From Nanobdellota archaeon (GTDB taxonomy: Archaea; Nanobdellota; Nanobdellia; Pacearchaeales; GW2011-AR1), in the NCBI GenBank assembly GCA_020430505.1, contig JAGQJT010000007.1, forward strand, positions 1 through 44,712: a stretch of DNA of 44,712 nt. The letters run 5' to 3'. The position numbers were made by a program, and so were the translations under genes. The notes beneath the pieces are model-generated. The model did no database searches, had not been told where the DNA came from, and worked only from the letters and a program-made list of their open reading frames with translations. The first letter of the stretch is position 1, and every line of letters begins with the position of its first letter. Shown in pieces: positions 37,611 to 44,712 of this stretch.

Positions 37611-38816
37611 ATGTCGGACATAAAATTTGAGGTTGTAAGTAAGCTTTCTAAATTTAATATGAAATCTCATGAATTGAGAAAAATCTCCAAATTTGAATCT
37701 GTTAGTCCTCCTAGTGTCTTTGTTGGTTCTAAATTGAAATACCCTCAGGTCAATGTGGGAATTTTGAGTCCTCTGGAGGGAGATGAAAAGGCTTGGATTT
37801 ATGATGCCTCAAAATATTGGGCTCAAGAAAATTTTTCAATTTTAGATGTTGTTCAATTAAGAAACAATTTGCTTAATTCAAGATTCAAATCAAATGTCCA
37901 GGATGCACGTTTAAAAAATAGGTTTGTTGAAATTGCAAAAGAAATTGCAATAGCTTCTAAGCCTGTTGATGTTGAGATTGAATTGAAAAATAGGATTGAC
38001 TCAGATGGAAAAAAAGATAGGATTCTTTCTCATCAGGGTATGAAGGCAAGTCTTAAAGATGCGAAAGTCATTTCAAACGTTAAGATCTCTCAGAAAGTGG
38101 ATAAGGCAATTAATGATGATATAAAGGCAGTTGAAGGAATCTCTTACTTGTATAAAAACAATGTCGATGAATATTCCTTGAGTAAAATTTTGAGTGTAGG
38201 AGTTTTAGGGATGAAAAAAGATAAAAGAATGGTTCCTACGCGTTGGTCAATTACCGCGACAGATGATATGATCTCCAAGGAGGTTCTTGGAAGGGTTAGA
38301 AATTACCCTTGGATAAATGATTATCAATTGTTCTTTGGGGAATTTTTAGGAAATCAATATTTGATTTTATTATTTCCGCATTTTTGGAGTTTTGAACTTT
38401 TTGAATTGTATTATCCCGGTTCTAGTTGGAATCCTTCTACAGAAATGAAAGCTTCTACAGATTATGAAGGTTTTTACGGAAGAAAAAATTATGCTTCGAA
38501 TTGTGCTGGAGGTTACTATGCCACAAGATTTCCAATTGCAGAATATTTAGATTCTATAAAGAGACAAGCAGGTGTTTTGGCTATAAGGTTGGAAACTCCC
38601 TCTTATTGGGCTGGTTTGGGCGTGTGGGTTGTGAGAGAATCAGTTAGGAAAGCCCTTAGAAATAAAGGAATGAAATTTAGTTCAAGGAAAGAATTTTTAG
38701 AGAGTGTTTATCAAATTTCCAGAGCAAAATACAAATTTAATCCAAATGAAATCTTAGAAAAAAGTAAGCTTTTGAAAGACTTTAAGTCACAGAAAAGTTT
38801 GAGAGATTTCTTTTGA
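37611..38816 (+). CDS. nreA: NreA-like DNA repair protein with PCNA-binding tail
   Basis: A 401-aa protein from ATG 37611 (MSDIKFEVVSKLSK). It matches the archaeal Nre family: SVSPPSVFVGSKLKYPQVNV, VGILSPL, RRVVPTRWSITA-like sequence (here RMVPTRWSITATDDMIS), and SSWNPSTEMKASTDYEGFYG. The last eight residues QKSLRDFF form a PIP box, which Nre proteins use to bind PCNA. The N-terminal cysteine zinc motif present in many NreA proteins is absent here. Nre proteins contribute to survival of DNA damage in haloarchaea. It follows radB by 48 bases. Confidence 0.9.
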   Translation: MSDIKFEVVSKLSKFNMKSHELRKISKFESVSPPSVFVGSKLKYPQVNVGILSPLEGDEKAWIYDASKYWAQENFSILDVVQLRNNLLNSRFKSNVQDARLKNRFVEIAKEIAIASKPVDVEIELKNRIDSDGKKDRILSHQGMKASLKDAKVISNVKISQKVDKAINDDIKAVEGISYLYKNNVDEYSLSKILSVGVLGMKKDKRMVPTRWSITATDDMISKEVLGRVRNYPWINDYQLFFGEFLGNQYLILLFPHFWSFELFELYYPGSSWNPSTEMKASTDYEGFYGRKNYASNCAGGYYATRFPIAEYLDSIKRQAGVLAIRLETPSYWAGLGVWVVRESVRKALRNKGMKFSSRKEFLESVYQISRAKYKFNPNEILEKSKLLKDFKSQKSLRDFF

Positions 38817-38870
38817 ATTTTAGAAATCAAAAAATTATTAAATGTCAGATTCTTTGTTTTTATAGTTAAA

Positions 38871-39095
38871 ATGGCTAATTATTTTTTACGTGGACTAAAA
38901 AGAATTTTTGGAGTTAGGAAGAAACCAAAGCACAAATTGGCACCTTATGGTTCTATTGCTCGGCCAAAGATTGTTTTAGAATATACTGGAAAACCAAAAA
39001 AAGAAGAAAAAATTAACATAGAAGAGTATAAATCTCAAAAAAAGACAGCAAAGAAAAAAACTTCAAAGAAGAAGGTTTCAAAGAAAAAGTTATAA
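38871..39095 (+). CDS. 74-aa protein with histone-H1-like lysine tail
   Basis: A small basic protein starting MANYFLRGLKRIFGVRKKPK. The last 20 or so residues are a Lys/Ser/Thr/Ala repeat (KKTAKKKTSKKKVSKKKL), like the tails of H1-type and bacterial Hc1 proteins. The N-terminal part has an amphipathic helix. Binding to DNA, RNA or membrane phosphate groups is plausible; the sequence alone cannot decide. It stands between the NreA-like gene and the surface protein gene with its own AT-rich upstream region. Confidence 0.6.
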   Translation: MANYFLRGLKRIFGVRKKPKHKLAPYGSIARPKIVLEYTGKPKKEEKINIEEYKSQKKTAKKKTSKKKVSKKKL

Positions 39096-39117
39096 ATGGT
39101 TTTTTGTTATTAATTTT

Positions 39118-42100
39118 ATGAGGGGTGTAAAGGTATTTTTTGCTTTATTTATTGGAGTCACGATAATAGGATTAGGGATAGCATCAGTTATTACACTTTT
39201 GCCAATTGGAAATATTAATCTTGGTGAAGAAATAAGTTTTATATGTAATTATTCTTCGGATAATGCTTCAAACGTTGTAAGAATATTATCAAATTTTGCT
39301 GGAGAATGGGAGTTATACGATTCTAGATATTTAACATTTTTATCAAGTGAAACAACAGGGGGGAATTATTCTGTTAATTTATTAGGAACTCCTTATAATG
39401 AGAGCAGAGTTACTTTGACCTCTTCAGATAGCCCTATTTGTAGTTATAGTCCTTCTGCTCAGGATGTATGTTCTGTTTTAATGGCTACAACTTGGTTGGG
39501 AACTAATTCCCAATGGTGGCTTACAACGTCTTCAAATGAATCTCAATGGGTTATCTATGATTTAAATAATTATTATGAAATAAATAAGTTGAAGCTATCT
39601 CAGAATGGAGTTTATTATGCGGAGCATGTTTCAATTGAGGCAAGTAATGATTCAAATCAGTGGGTAAGTCTTTATGAAAATTATTCGGCAACAAGTCTTA
39701 TAGAATTTGAAATAACTCCTATAAAAGCAAGATATGTTAGATTAAATGTCTCAGATTCATCAACTGGAACAAGCATTTTTGTTAATTACTTAAATATAAC
39801 TGGATTAAATTATACTCAAGTATCCGATGGAAATATTACCGTTCCTTTAACAATCCCAGAAAATATATGGGAATCAGATGAAACTGATTATTCTTGGGCA
39901 TGTGAGGTTGAGGATATTAATGGAAACAATTTTACTGGAGAAAACCAAACTGTACAACTAATCTTAACAAATAAAGATTATCCTCAAGTATTTACAACAG
40001 ACTTGGGAGGAGAAAATTATAGTTCCTCTGATAATCTTTTAATAAATTGTTTAGCAAATACAACCGATAGGGGAATAAGAAATATGTCTTTATTTACAAA
40101 TTATACTTCTTCTGGTAATTTTGAAAAGGTAGGTTCATATTATGGAAACTCTTTAGAAGATACAATAGAAGATATAATCAATTTAACAATAGTTCCTCCC
40201 TCAGATAATCCTGTAAATGTTTATTCGGATAAAAATAATGGAGACGGGTATCAAAAAGTAAATTCTGTATTGGTAAATTATAATTGGGATGGAGTTAACA
40301 CTGTATTTTGGAATGCAAATTATTTAAATTATTCCATTCCCCAATGGTTAATTTACGATTTGGGAGATGTTTATAATATAAGTTCTTTTGATTCTGTTGC
40401 TCATGCGAGCCTGTTCCCTAGCAGTATTAAGATTCAATTTAGTGAAGATAATTTAACTTGGAAAACAGTTTATGAAAATGATTCTGCAGTAACAAGTACC
40501 GTAAGCTCAAACATAACTCCCACAAATACAAGATATATAAATTTGACTTTAAATAGGGCTTCTTCATTGTATTATAACAATTTTCAAGTCCAAGGAGCAA
40601 AATCAATAATAAATCAAAATGAAACGTCTCATAATTTTTCAGTACCCTTAAATTTAATCAAAGAAGGAGATTTCTCTTATTATTGCTCTGCAGATAACAC
40701 TTTGAATGTAGAGAATAATTCTGGAAATAATTATTTTCATGTAAATTATCTCCCTACTTATCAAGATTGCTATTTAAGACCACAAGGAGTAATAGATCCA
40801 GGAGAAGATGTTTTTGTATATTGCAATTATTCCGATGTTAATAGAAGTAATTTAGATGTATACCTTGAGGAAAACGAATCAGGAAGTTGGGGTAATGGTG
40901 TGCAAGGGGTTTACAAAGGAAATTATATTATCGAAGGAATAGGCGATTCAATTATGTCAAGTGGAGGGATTTTGACAAGGTTAGATACTTTACTTGGTTC
41001 AAATTCAAGTAGCTATAACTTTGGAATTGGGGGAAATACTTGTGACCAAGTTTATTCAAGGTTTGATGCAAATATCACAAATGGGACAACAGTAATTGTT
41101 CTTTGTGGAATAAATGATTTGGTTAGTGGGGGAACAAATCATAGTGAAGTTAGAGAAGATATGGAAGCTATTCAAGAATTAGCTGATGAAAAAGGAAATA
41201 ACCTTATTTGGATGTCTGTTGGAACTGCTTCACAACAATCTGATAATGTGAGAACTAATGCTACTACATTAAACACTTGGATGGAAGAAAATTTTACAGT
41301 AGAACATGCTACCTTATTTGTTGATTGGCATCACGAAATATGGAATGGAACTGAGGGTTATTGCGAACCAGATTACTGTAATGTTGATGGCTTACATCCT
41401 AACTCTGCAGGGTATGATATAATTGCAAACAAAACATGGAAAGAAGCTTTTAATTATTCTAAATTTGATTATTGGGGATTTGAGGTAAGCACTTCAAGTT
41501 TTGATTCAGATGGGATTTATTATGTTAGGGTTCATGCAGAAGATGGAGAAGATGACTCCGAATATACTTTGTTAAATCTTTCTTTTGATGCGGTAGAATC
41601 TTCCACAACAACAGAGGAAACTGAAGAAACTTCAAATGGAGGTTCTTCCAGTTTTATTTATTTAAATGATAATCAATTTGATAAAGGAAAAAGCCAGAAA
41701 CTTTTTAATAAATACACTTTAAAATTTAAAATAAATAAAACCTATCATTCTCTAAAATTAGAAAATATATCTGAAAATGAAGTTAAATTTACTTTAGCAA
41801 GTGATCCAATTGAATTTTCTATGAAGGAAAATGAAACTAAAACCTTTAAATTAGATGATGAGGAAGGAGTTGAAATTACTTTAAATAAAATAAATTCTAA
41901 CTTTGTGGATATTTTCGTTAAAAAAGTAAAAGTATTTCCAATTCCTGATGAAACCAATATTTCTGAAAATCAAGAAGGAAATTTATTTAATGAAGAAGGA
42001 ATCATTGAAAAAAGTAATTTATTTTGGAATTATAGAAATATTCTGGCATTAGTTCTTTTAGTGTTAGTTTTAATATTGTTCTGGGAAGATTTAAGTAAAA

Positions 42101-42126
42101 ACCATTCAAGAAAGAGAAAGAAATAA
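39118..42126 (+). CDS. Large surface protein: two discoidin-like domains and an SGNH hydrolase domain
   Basis: This 1002-aa protein begins with a signal/anchor helix (residues 5-28). Two F5/8C (discoidin)-like domains follow, near 110-230 (SQWVIYDLNNYYEINKLKL, then KARYVRLNVS) and 375-495 (PQWLIYDLGDVYNISSFD, then NTRYINLTLN). An SGNH/GDSL hydrolase domain covers roughly 601-780, with catalytic S611 in GDSIMSS, GGN at 638-640, N666 in CGINDL, and D757/H760 in DGLHP. A membrane helix (975-989) and basic tail end it. Many N-x-S/T sequons suggest heavy glycosylation. It is probably cell-surface, binding and trimming glycans; host contact is speculative. Confidence 0.85.
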   Translation: MRGVKVFFALFIGVTIIGLGIASVITLLPIGNINLGEEISFICNYSSDNASNVVRILSNFAGEWELYDSRYLTFLSSETTGGNYSVNLLGTPYNESRVTLTSSDSPICSYSPSAQDVCSVLMATTWLGTNSQWWLTTSSNESQWVIYDLNNYYEINKLKLSQNGVYYAEHVSIEASNDSNQWVSLYENYSATSLIEFEITPIKARYVRLNVSDSSTGTSIFVNYLNITGLNYTQVSDGNITVPLTIPENIWESDETDYSWACEVEDINGNNFTGENQTVQLILTNKDYPQVFTTDLGGENYSSSDNLLINCLANTTDRGIRNMSLFTNYTSSGNFEKVGSYYGNSLEDTIEDIINLTIVPPSDNPVNVYSDKNNGDGYQKVNSVLVNYNWDGVNTVFWNANYLNYSIPQWLIYDLGDVYNISSFDSVAHASLFPSSIKIQFSEDNLTWKTVYENDSAVTSTVSSNITPTNTRYINLTLNRASSLYYNNFQVQGAKSIINQNETSHNFSVPLNLIKEGDFSYYCSADNTLNVENNSGNNYFHVNYLPTYQDCYLRPQGVIDPGEDVFVYCNYSDVNRSNLDVYLEENESGSWGNGVQGVYKGNYIIEGIGDSIMSSGGILTRLDTLLGSNSSSYNFGIGGNTCDQVYSRFDANITNGTTVIVLCGINDLVSGGTNHSEVREDMEAIQELADEKGNNLIWMSVGTASQQSDNVRTNATTLNTWMEENFTVEHATLFVDWHHEIWNGTEGYCEPDYCNVDGLHPNSAGYDIIANKTWKEAFNYSKFDYWGFEVSTSSFDSDGIYYVRVHAEDGEDDSEYTLLNLSFDAVESSTTTEETEETSNGGSSSFIYLNDNQFDKGKSQKLFNKYTLKFKINKTYHSLKLENISENEVKFTLASDPIEFSMKENETKTFKLDDEEGVEITLNKINSNFVDIFVKKVKVFPIPDETNISENQEGNLFNEEGIIEKSNLFWNYRNILALVLLVLVLILFWEDLSKNHSRKRKK

Positions 42127-42165
42127 TTTCATAAAGTTTATTAACTTCTTTTTGTTTTTTATCTA

Positions 42166-42172
42166 GGAGGTG
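42166..42172 (+). promoter_or_regulatory. Strong Shine-Dalgarno site GGAGGTG (first membrane protein)
   Basis: GGAGGTG lies seven bases (from GGAGG) before ATG 42178. A TTTATTAA element further upstream gives a real 5' leader of some 20 bases or more. The next gene has almost the same arrangement. Confidence 0.8.
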
Positions 42173-42177
42173 AAAAT

Positions 42178-42390
42178 ATGCACGGTTGTCATAAAGGACT
42201 TTGGTTTTTATTTGGAGCATTCATAGTAATCTTTACGTTCGTTAGTTGGGCACCTGCAAAGTGGTTTATCTTTGGAATTGGTGTAATTCTAGTCTTACAC
42301 GGATTGGCTGGGGACAAATCAATTTGTCATGAAACTTGTAACCATGAAGAAATGCCTAAAAAACCTATGAAAAAGAAGTCTAAAAAATAG
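42178..42390 (+). CDS. Small two-helix membrane protein with Cys/His-rich ends
   Basis: A 70-aa protein with two hydrophobic helices (LWFLFGAFIVIFTFVSW and WFIFGIGVILVLHGLAG). His/Cys-rich segments lie at both ends (MHGCHKG and ICHETCNHEE), with a Lys tail (KKPMKKKSKK). Cys and His might bind metal, but no known motif fits. It is the first of two tandem related genes, each with its own promoter and strong Shine-Dalgarno site. The strong translation signal suggests an abundant protein. The family is not recognised. Confidence 0.7.
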   Translation: MHGCHKGLWFLFGAFIVIFTFVSWAPAKWFIFGIGVILVLHGLAGDKSICHETCNHEEMPKKPMKKKSKK

Positions 42391-42430
42391 ATTTCAAAAG
42401 TTTTATTAATTGTTTTTTATTTAATTAATT

Positions 42431-42437
42431 GGAGGTG
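42431..42437 (+). promoter_or_regulatory. Strong Shine-Dalgarno site GGAGGTG (second membrane protein)
   Basis: GGAGGTG lies six bases (from GGAGG) before ATG 42442, repeating the leader of the previous gene. AAAGTTTTATTAATTG upstream closely resembles AAAGTTTATTAACTT of the first copy, so promoter and leader appear duplicated with the gene. Confidence 0.8.
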
Positions 42438-42441
42438 TGAA

Positions 42442-42615
42442 ATGAAAGATAAACCTTGGTGCGTTCTCGTTTTTGCAATTTTGATCCTAGTTTTCACTTT
42501 TTGGCAAACTAGTGCTTCATTTTGGATTGTTTGGATTGCTGCTGCTTTGATCTTGATTAGAACAATTTTCTCTCTTTCCGGAAGTTGCAAAGTTAAAAAG
42601 AAATCTAAAAAATAG
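42442..42615 (+). CDS. Small two-helix membrane protein, likely paralogue of the preceding gene
   Basis: A 57-aa protein starting MKDKPWCVLVFAILILVF. Two hydrophobic helices (CVLVFAILILVFTFW and FWIVWIAAALILIRTIF) are followed by a Cys and a Lys tail ending KVKKKSKK, like the 70-aa protein before it. The repeated promoter, Shine-Dalgarno site, two-helix body and KKKSKK tail support duplication, although the bodies have diverged. Function unknown. It is convergent with the third TrmB-family gene, 21 bases away. Confidence 0.7.
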   Translation: MKDKPWCVLVFAILILVFTFWQTSASFWIVWIAAALILIRTIFSLSGSCKVKKKSKK

Positions 42616-42636
42616 ATTTTTTGATTATTTTATTTT

Positions 42637-43374
42637 TTATTTTTTTGCTATTTTCCAAAGCATTTCAAAATGCTTTTTATAAGACTCAACAATTTCTCTC
42701 TTTTGAATTATTATTGTTGTCCAAGTTTTGTTAAAATCAACTATTGCAACTTTATCTCCGTAGATCATTGTTCTAACAGGAGAATTAAATCCTTTTGGGA
42801 GGTATTTTACTTCTGCTAAAGGACTGGGAGATTTCCACTTCCCTTTTGTAAAAAGTAAGTGCCATTTTATTTTGTATTTTTTTTGATCTCTAAAATGTTG
42901 TTCAATATCTGCTGGAAGAAAATCTTTGTAAGGGTCTTCATCTGTTCCATATCCCATTAACTTTTCTCCTTTTTTTCCTGCCTCGATTGTTTCTTTTAGA
43001 ATTATTTTTGGTCCTTGTTTTCCGGTATAAATAATAACTGCTTCTTTTTCTTCAGAGTTTTTTCTCTTTTCTTTTATTAAAGGGATTATTTTCTTTATTT
43101 CTTCCTGGGATTTTGATAGTTCTTCTTTTCTTTCTTCTAAAAAATCAATTAATCTTTCTGGAGGTGTTGCATCATATTTTCTTACTCCGTTCTCTAAAGA
43201 AAAATTTGCAAGTCCTTTTTTTATTAATCTCTGAAGAACATCATAAACTTTTGAACTAGCTAGATTTGATTTTTTCAATATCCTTCCTGTTTTTGTTGGT
43301 CCTATTTCCACAAGTATTTCATAAACTTGGCTTTCCCCAGGAGTTAATCCTATTTGTTGTAATTCTTTTTTCAT
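42637..43374 (-). CDS. TrmB-family transcriptional regulator (copy 3)
   Basis: This 245-aa protein has the TrmB winged helix (IGLTPGESQVYEILVEIGPT, then SNLASSKVYDVLQRLIKKGL). A coiled linker rich in Glu and Lys and an effector domain (AVIIYTGKQGPKIILKETIE, then PVRTMIYGDKVAIVDFNKTW) follow. AATATATAAG about 27 bases upstream of ATG 43374 is its TATA box. It is divergent from an unknown two-gene unit starting at 43460, a likely target. It is more similar to copy 2 than to copy 1 in the DNA-binding helix (SSKVYDVL and GSKVYEIL). Ligand unknown. Confidence 0.88.
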   Translation of the reverse strand: MKKELQQIGLTPGESQVYEILVEIGPTKTGRILKKSNLASSKVYDVLQRLIKKGLANFSLENGVRKYDATPPERLIDFLEERKEELSKSQEEIKKIIPLIKEKRKNSEEKEAVIIYTGKQGPKIILKETIEAGKKGEKLMGYGTDEDPYKDFLPADIEQHFRDQKKYKIKWHLLFTKGKWKSPSPLAEVKYLPKGFNSPVRTMIYGDKVAIVDFNKTWTTIIIQKREIVESYKKHFEMLWKIAKK

Positions 43375-43394
43375 AATTTTTTTAGTTATTCTTT

Positions 43395-43439
43395 CCTTAT
43401 ATATTTTTCTCCATTAAGGGGGGAGTAATATTTAAATAT
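43395..43439. promoter_or_regulatory. Divergent TATA boxes between TrmB copy 3 and the 43460 gene
   Basis: On the minus strand AAAAATATATAA (43395-43406) is centred 27 bases before ATG 43374. On the plus strand the palindrome ATATTTAAATAT (43428-43439) is centred 27 bases before ATG 43460. Both spacings fit leaderless transcripts. The palindrome itself could also be a regulator site. Confidence 0.55.
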
Positions 43440-43459
43440 GAGTTTGGAATTGTGGTTTT

Positions 43460-43948
43460 ATGGAAGAAAAAGATACAAGAAAGGGAAAATATGTTATAAA
43501 GAATCTTTTGGATAGAGGAGATATTCGTCATAATTTGGAAAACAACCCTCAATTTGTTAGTCCTGGTTTGATGGGATACTTTTCTGAAAGGACAAATCCT
43601 ATTAATGATGGCAGATATTTTCATTGTAAAGGTCCAGAAGTTTTAGCAAGAATAGTTGATAACCATTATGTTTTATTTTCTACTCATGGTTTTTTTAATG
43701 GATCTCTTCCCCCCCATGGGGTTTTTGGTATTGAAGAGATAGATATTGATAAAAACTCTTTGAAATCAAGACTTTTAGAAAAATTATTCTCTTTATGCCA
43801 TAAAGAAATGCAACATCATTCAAAACATGAGTATGAATTTATCTTTAAAATTGATAGAGAGACTATGCTTGGAGATTTGGTTTACAATAAAGACAATGCC
43901 TTGGACTTTTCAGATTTTTATAAAAAAATATTGGAGCAAGATAAATGA
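43460..43948 (+). CDS. 162-aa protein of unknown function
   Basis: A soluble protein starting MEEKDTRKGKYVIKNLLDRG. It is rich in His and aromatic residues; HCKGPEVLARIVDNHYVLFS, then THGFFNGSLPPHGVFGIEEI, suggests a compact mixed fold with possible metal ligands, but no known motif fits. KEMQHHSKHEYEFIFKID adds more His. A palindromic TATA box precedes it by about 27 bases. Its stop overlaps the next start as ATGA, so the two genes are coupled, and TrmB copy 3 is divergent. Confidence 0.65.
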   Translation: MEEKDTRKGKYVIKNLLDRGDIRHNLENNPQFVSPGLMGYFSERTNPINDGRYFHCKGPEVLARIVDNHYVLFSTHGFFNGSLPPHGVFGIEEIDIDKNSLKSRLLEKLFSLCHKEMQHHSKHEYEFIFKIDRETMLGDLVYNKDNALDFSDFYKKILEQDK

Positions 43949-44256
43949 TGAAAGATGATCAAGATTTATACTTTGCAAGAGATGTAGCCAGATTTATAAA
44001 GGAATATGATAAAATTAAAGATCTTTTAGAGAGTTATTCTGGTTCAAGTGGGAGAGGACTTGAATTAGCATTTTTAGATAATGAAGACATTGCTAAGGGT
44101 TATAGGGCTACTGCTGTATACTATAAGTGCATTTTATCAAAATATAATCGCGCAATTCCAAAGAATATTCGCAAAGGATTGGATTTGGGAGAGGTGATAT
44201 CAAATCTTATTGAAAATGAATTAACCAAGGCAGCTCATTTGGAAGGTAAAGATTAA
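43945..44256 (+). CDS. 103-aa protein of unknown function
   Basis: A mostly helical protein starting MMKDDQDLYFARDVARFIKE; ATG 43945 overlaps the previous stop as ATGA, and the second Met codon is directly adjacent. Segments such as SYSGSSGRGLELAFLDNEDI and AVYYKCILSKYNRAIPKNIR are distinctive but not recognised. It forms a two-gene unit with the 162-aa protein, possibly under TrmB copy 3. It ends four bases from the convergent topA stop. Confidence 0.6.
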   Translation: MMKDDQDLYFARDVARFIKEYDKIKDLLESYSGSSGRGLELAFLDNEDIAKGYRATAVYYKCILSKYNRAIPKNIRKGLDLGEVISNLIENELTKAAHLEGKD

Positions 44257-44260
44257 TTCT

Positions 44261-44712
44261 TTATTTTTGTTGCTTTTTCATATATTCTTCACGTTTTTTT
44301 GCCCACTCTGCGTTAGTTTCACATTCTGGATTAAAACAAAAGAACCATGGCTTTTTACCTTTTGTTAGCGCCATTAGTATTGGAAATCCACATTTATCAC
44401 AACTTTTTTCTGTTCTTTTTATTGTTCCTCTTGGAGGAAGTGAAAATGTATTTTTGCATTCTGGATAGGCATCACAAGCAATAAAGAATCTTTTGTTTTT
44501 TGGCGAATAAGTTATTGCCAAGTTCCCTTTTTTACACTTAGGACATTGAATCAAAGTGTTTTCTTTTTTTTCAATTTCTCTTTGTTTTTCTTGTGCATTC
44601 ATTAATTCATCTCCAATTTTTGTTTCTTTCTTTTTGAATTCTTCTGCAATTTGAATTATGGACTTCTTAGCTTTGTCTAATATTTTTTCTTCTTTCTCTT
44701 CAAGATTTTTTT
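44261..44712 (-). CDS. topA: DNA topoisomerase I, C-terminal part (cut by window edge)
   Basis: The open frame continues without a stop to the right edge, so the Met at 44602 is internal. The visible 150 residues begin with a helix (KNLEEKEEKILDKAKKSI, then IIQIAEEFKKKETKIGDEL) typical of the end of the type IA core. Two zinc-ribbon modules follow: QCPKCKKGNLAITYSPKNKR with CDAYPECKNTFSLPP, and SCDKCGFPILMALTKGKKPW with CFNPEC. The YPECKNTF pattern is the topoisomerase DNA-binding zinc finger. Most of the enzyme lies outside the window. Confidence 0.85.
   Translation of the reverse strand, partial: KNLEEKEEKILDKAKKSIIQIAEEFKKKETKIGDELMNAQEKQREIEKKENTLIQCPKCKKGNLAITYSPKNKRFFIACDAYPECKNTFSLPPRGTIKRTEKSCDKCGFPILMALTKGKKPWFFCFNPECETNAEWAKKREEYMKKQQK

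Noticed and set aside
44261-44602. Free-standing 113-aa zinc-ribbon protein
   Set aside because: The frame stays open beyond the Met at 44602 to the window edge, and the upstream residues look like the end of the topoisomerase I core, so this is a truncated topA.
1-44712. CRISPR array, insertion sequence with transposase, or prophage genes
   Set aside because: No regularly spaced repeats with unique spacers, no Cas proteins, no transposase or integrase motifs and no phage structural genes were found. The tagged-gene repeats are 261-475 bases apart and lie in coding sequence.

Overview
The window is AT-rich, gene-dense and archaeal. It carries aIF1A, aIF2-beta, aRF1, TBP, MCM, an RPA-like OB protein, Rpo11, L15e, NAC, Sec61-beta, RadB, an NreA-like protein and an archaeal-type ATP-dependent DNA ligase. 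Genes are short and tightly packed. Most first genes have a TATA-like box only about 24-28 bases before the start codon, which points to leaderless mRNAs. Bacterial-type MnmA, MetRS and an isolated ScpB sit among archaeal information genes. Together with many short unknown proteins and a large adhesin-like surface protein, this suggests a DPANN archaeon, perhaps Pacearchaeota or Woesearchaeota. That assignment is inference; there is no rRNA here to confirm it.

Layout. 1-4.2 kb: partial nitroreductase, phosphatase-like protein, MnmA, tRNA-Asn and a translation block (KH protein, aIF1A, DUF424, a 57-aa protein, aIF2-beta). 4.2-10.9 kb: a DNA block with a candidate PD-(D/E)XK protein, RPA-like OB protein, MCM, TBP, an ATP-cone/Mrr nuclease and DNA ligase. 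11-14 kb: two unknown genes, a TrmB-family regulator and an oxidative-stress cluster (superoxide dismutase, desulforedoxin, DUF5661, a free-standing encapsulin-type ferritin-like domain). 14.1-15.1 kb: a methyltransferase gene between two diverged inverted repeats with potential RNA hairpins. 15.1-21.2 kb: L15e, tRNA-Ile, zinc-ribbon/Hsp20-like protein, MFS transporter, MetRS and a deaminase. 21.2-25.2 kb: MinD-like ATPase, helical unknowns, NAC, Sec61-beta and an unusual tandem array of short genes.

That array (23638-25195) is the strongest candidate for an undescribed system. Four consecutive genes encode otherwise dissimilar helical proteins that all begin with MTSKDLTE or MTNKDLTE. They are joined by identical TAA-A-ATG junctions, and a 29-bp DNA repeat covers three of the starts exactly. 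A fifth gene leads the operon, and a TrmB-family regulator is divergently transcribed from an 87-bp intergenic region with a dyad over its TATA box.

25.3-44.7 kb: ValRS, aRF1, a HEPN/MNT toxin-antitoxin pair with an added membrane-anchored deacetylase-like gene, ScpB, a GT2 glycosyltransferase, an MBF1-like factor, Rpo11, Nudix, RadB, NreA, a lysine-tailed protein, a 1002-aa surface protein with two discoidin-like domains and an SGNH hydrolase domain, two tandem small membrane proteins with strong Shine-Dalgarno sites, a third TrmB-family regulator, an unknown gene pair, and the C-terminal end of topoisomerase I cut by the window edge. No stretch longer than 300 bases lacks a gene; the longest gap is about 258 bases at 14049-14306.
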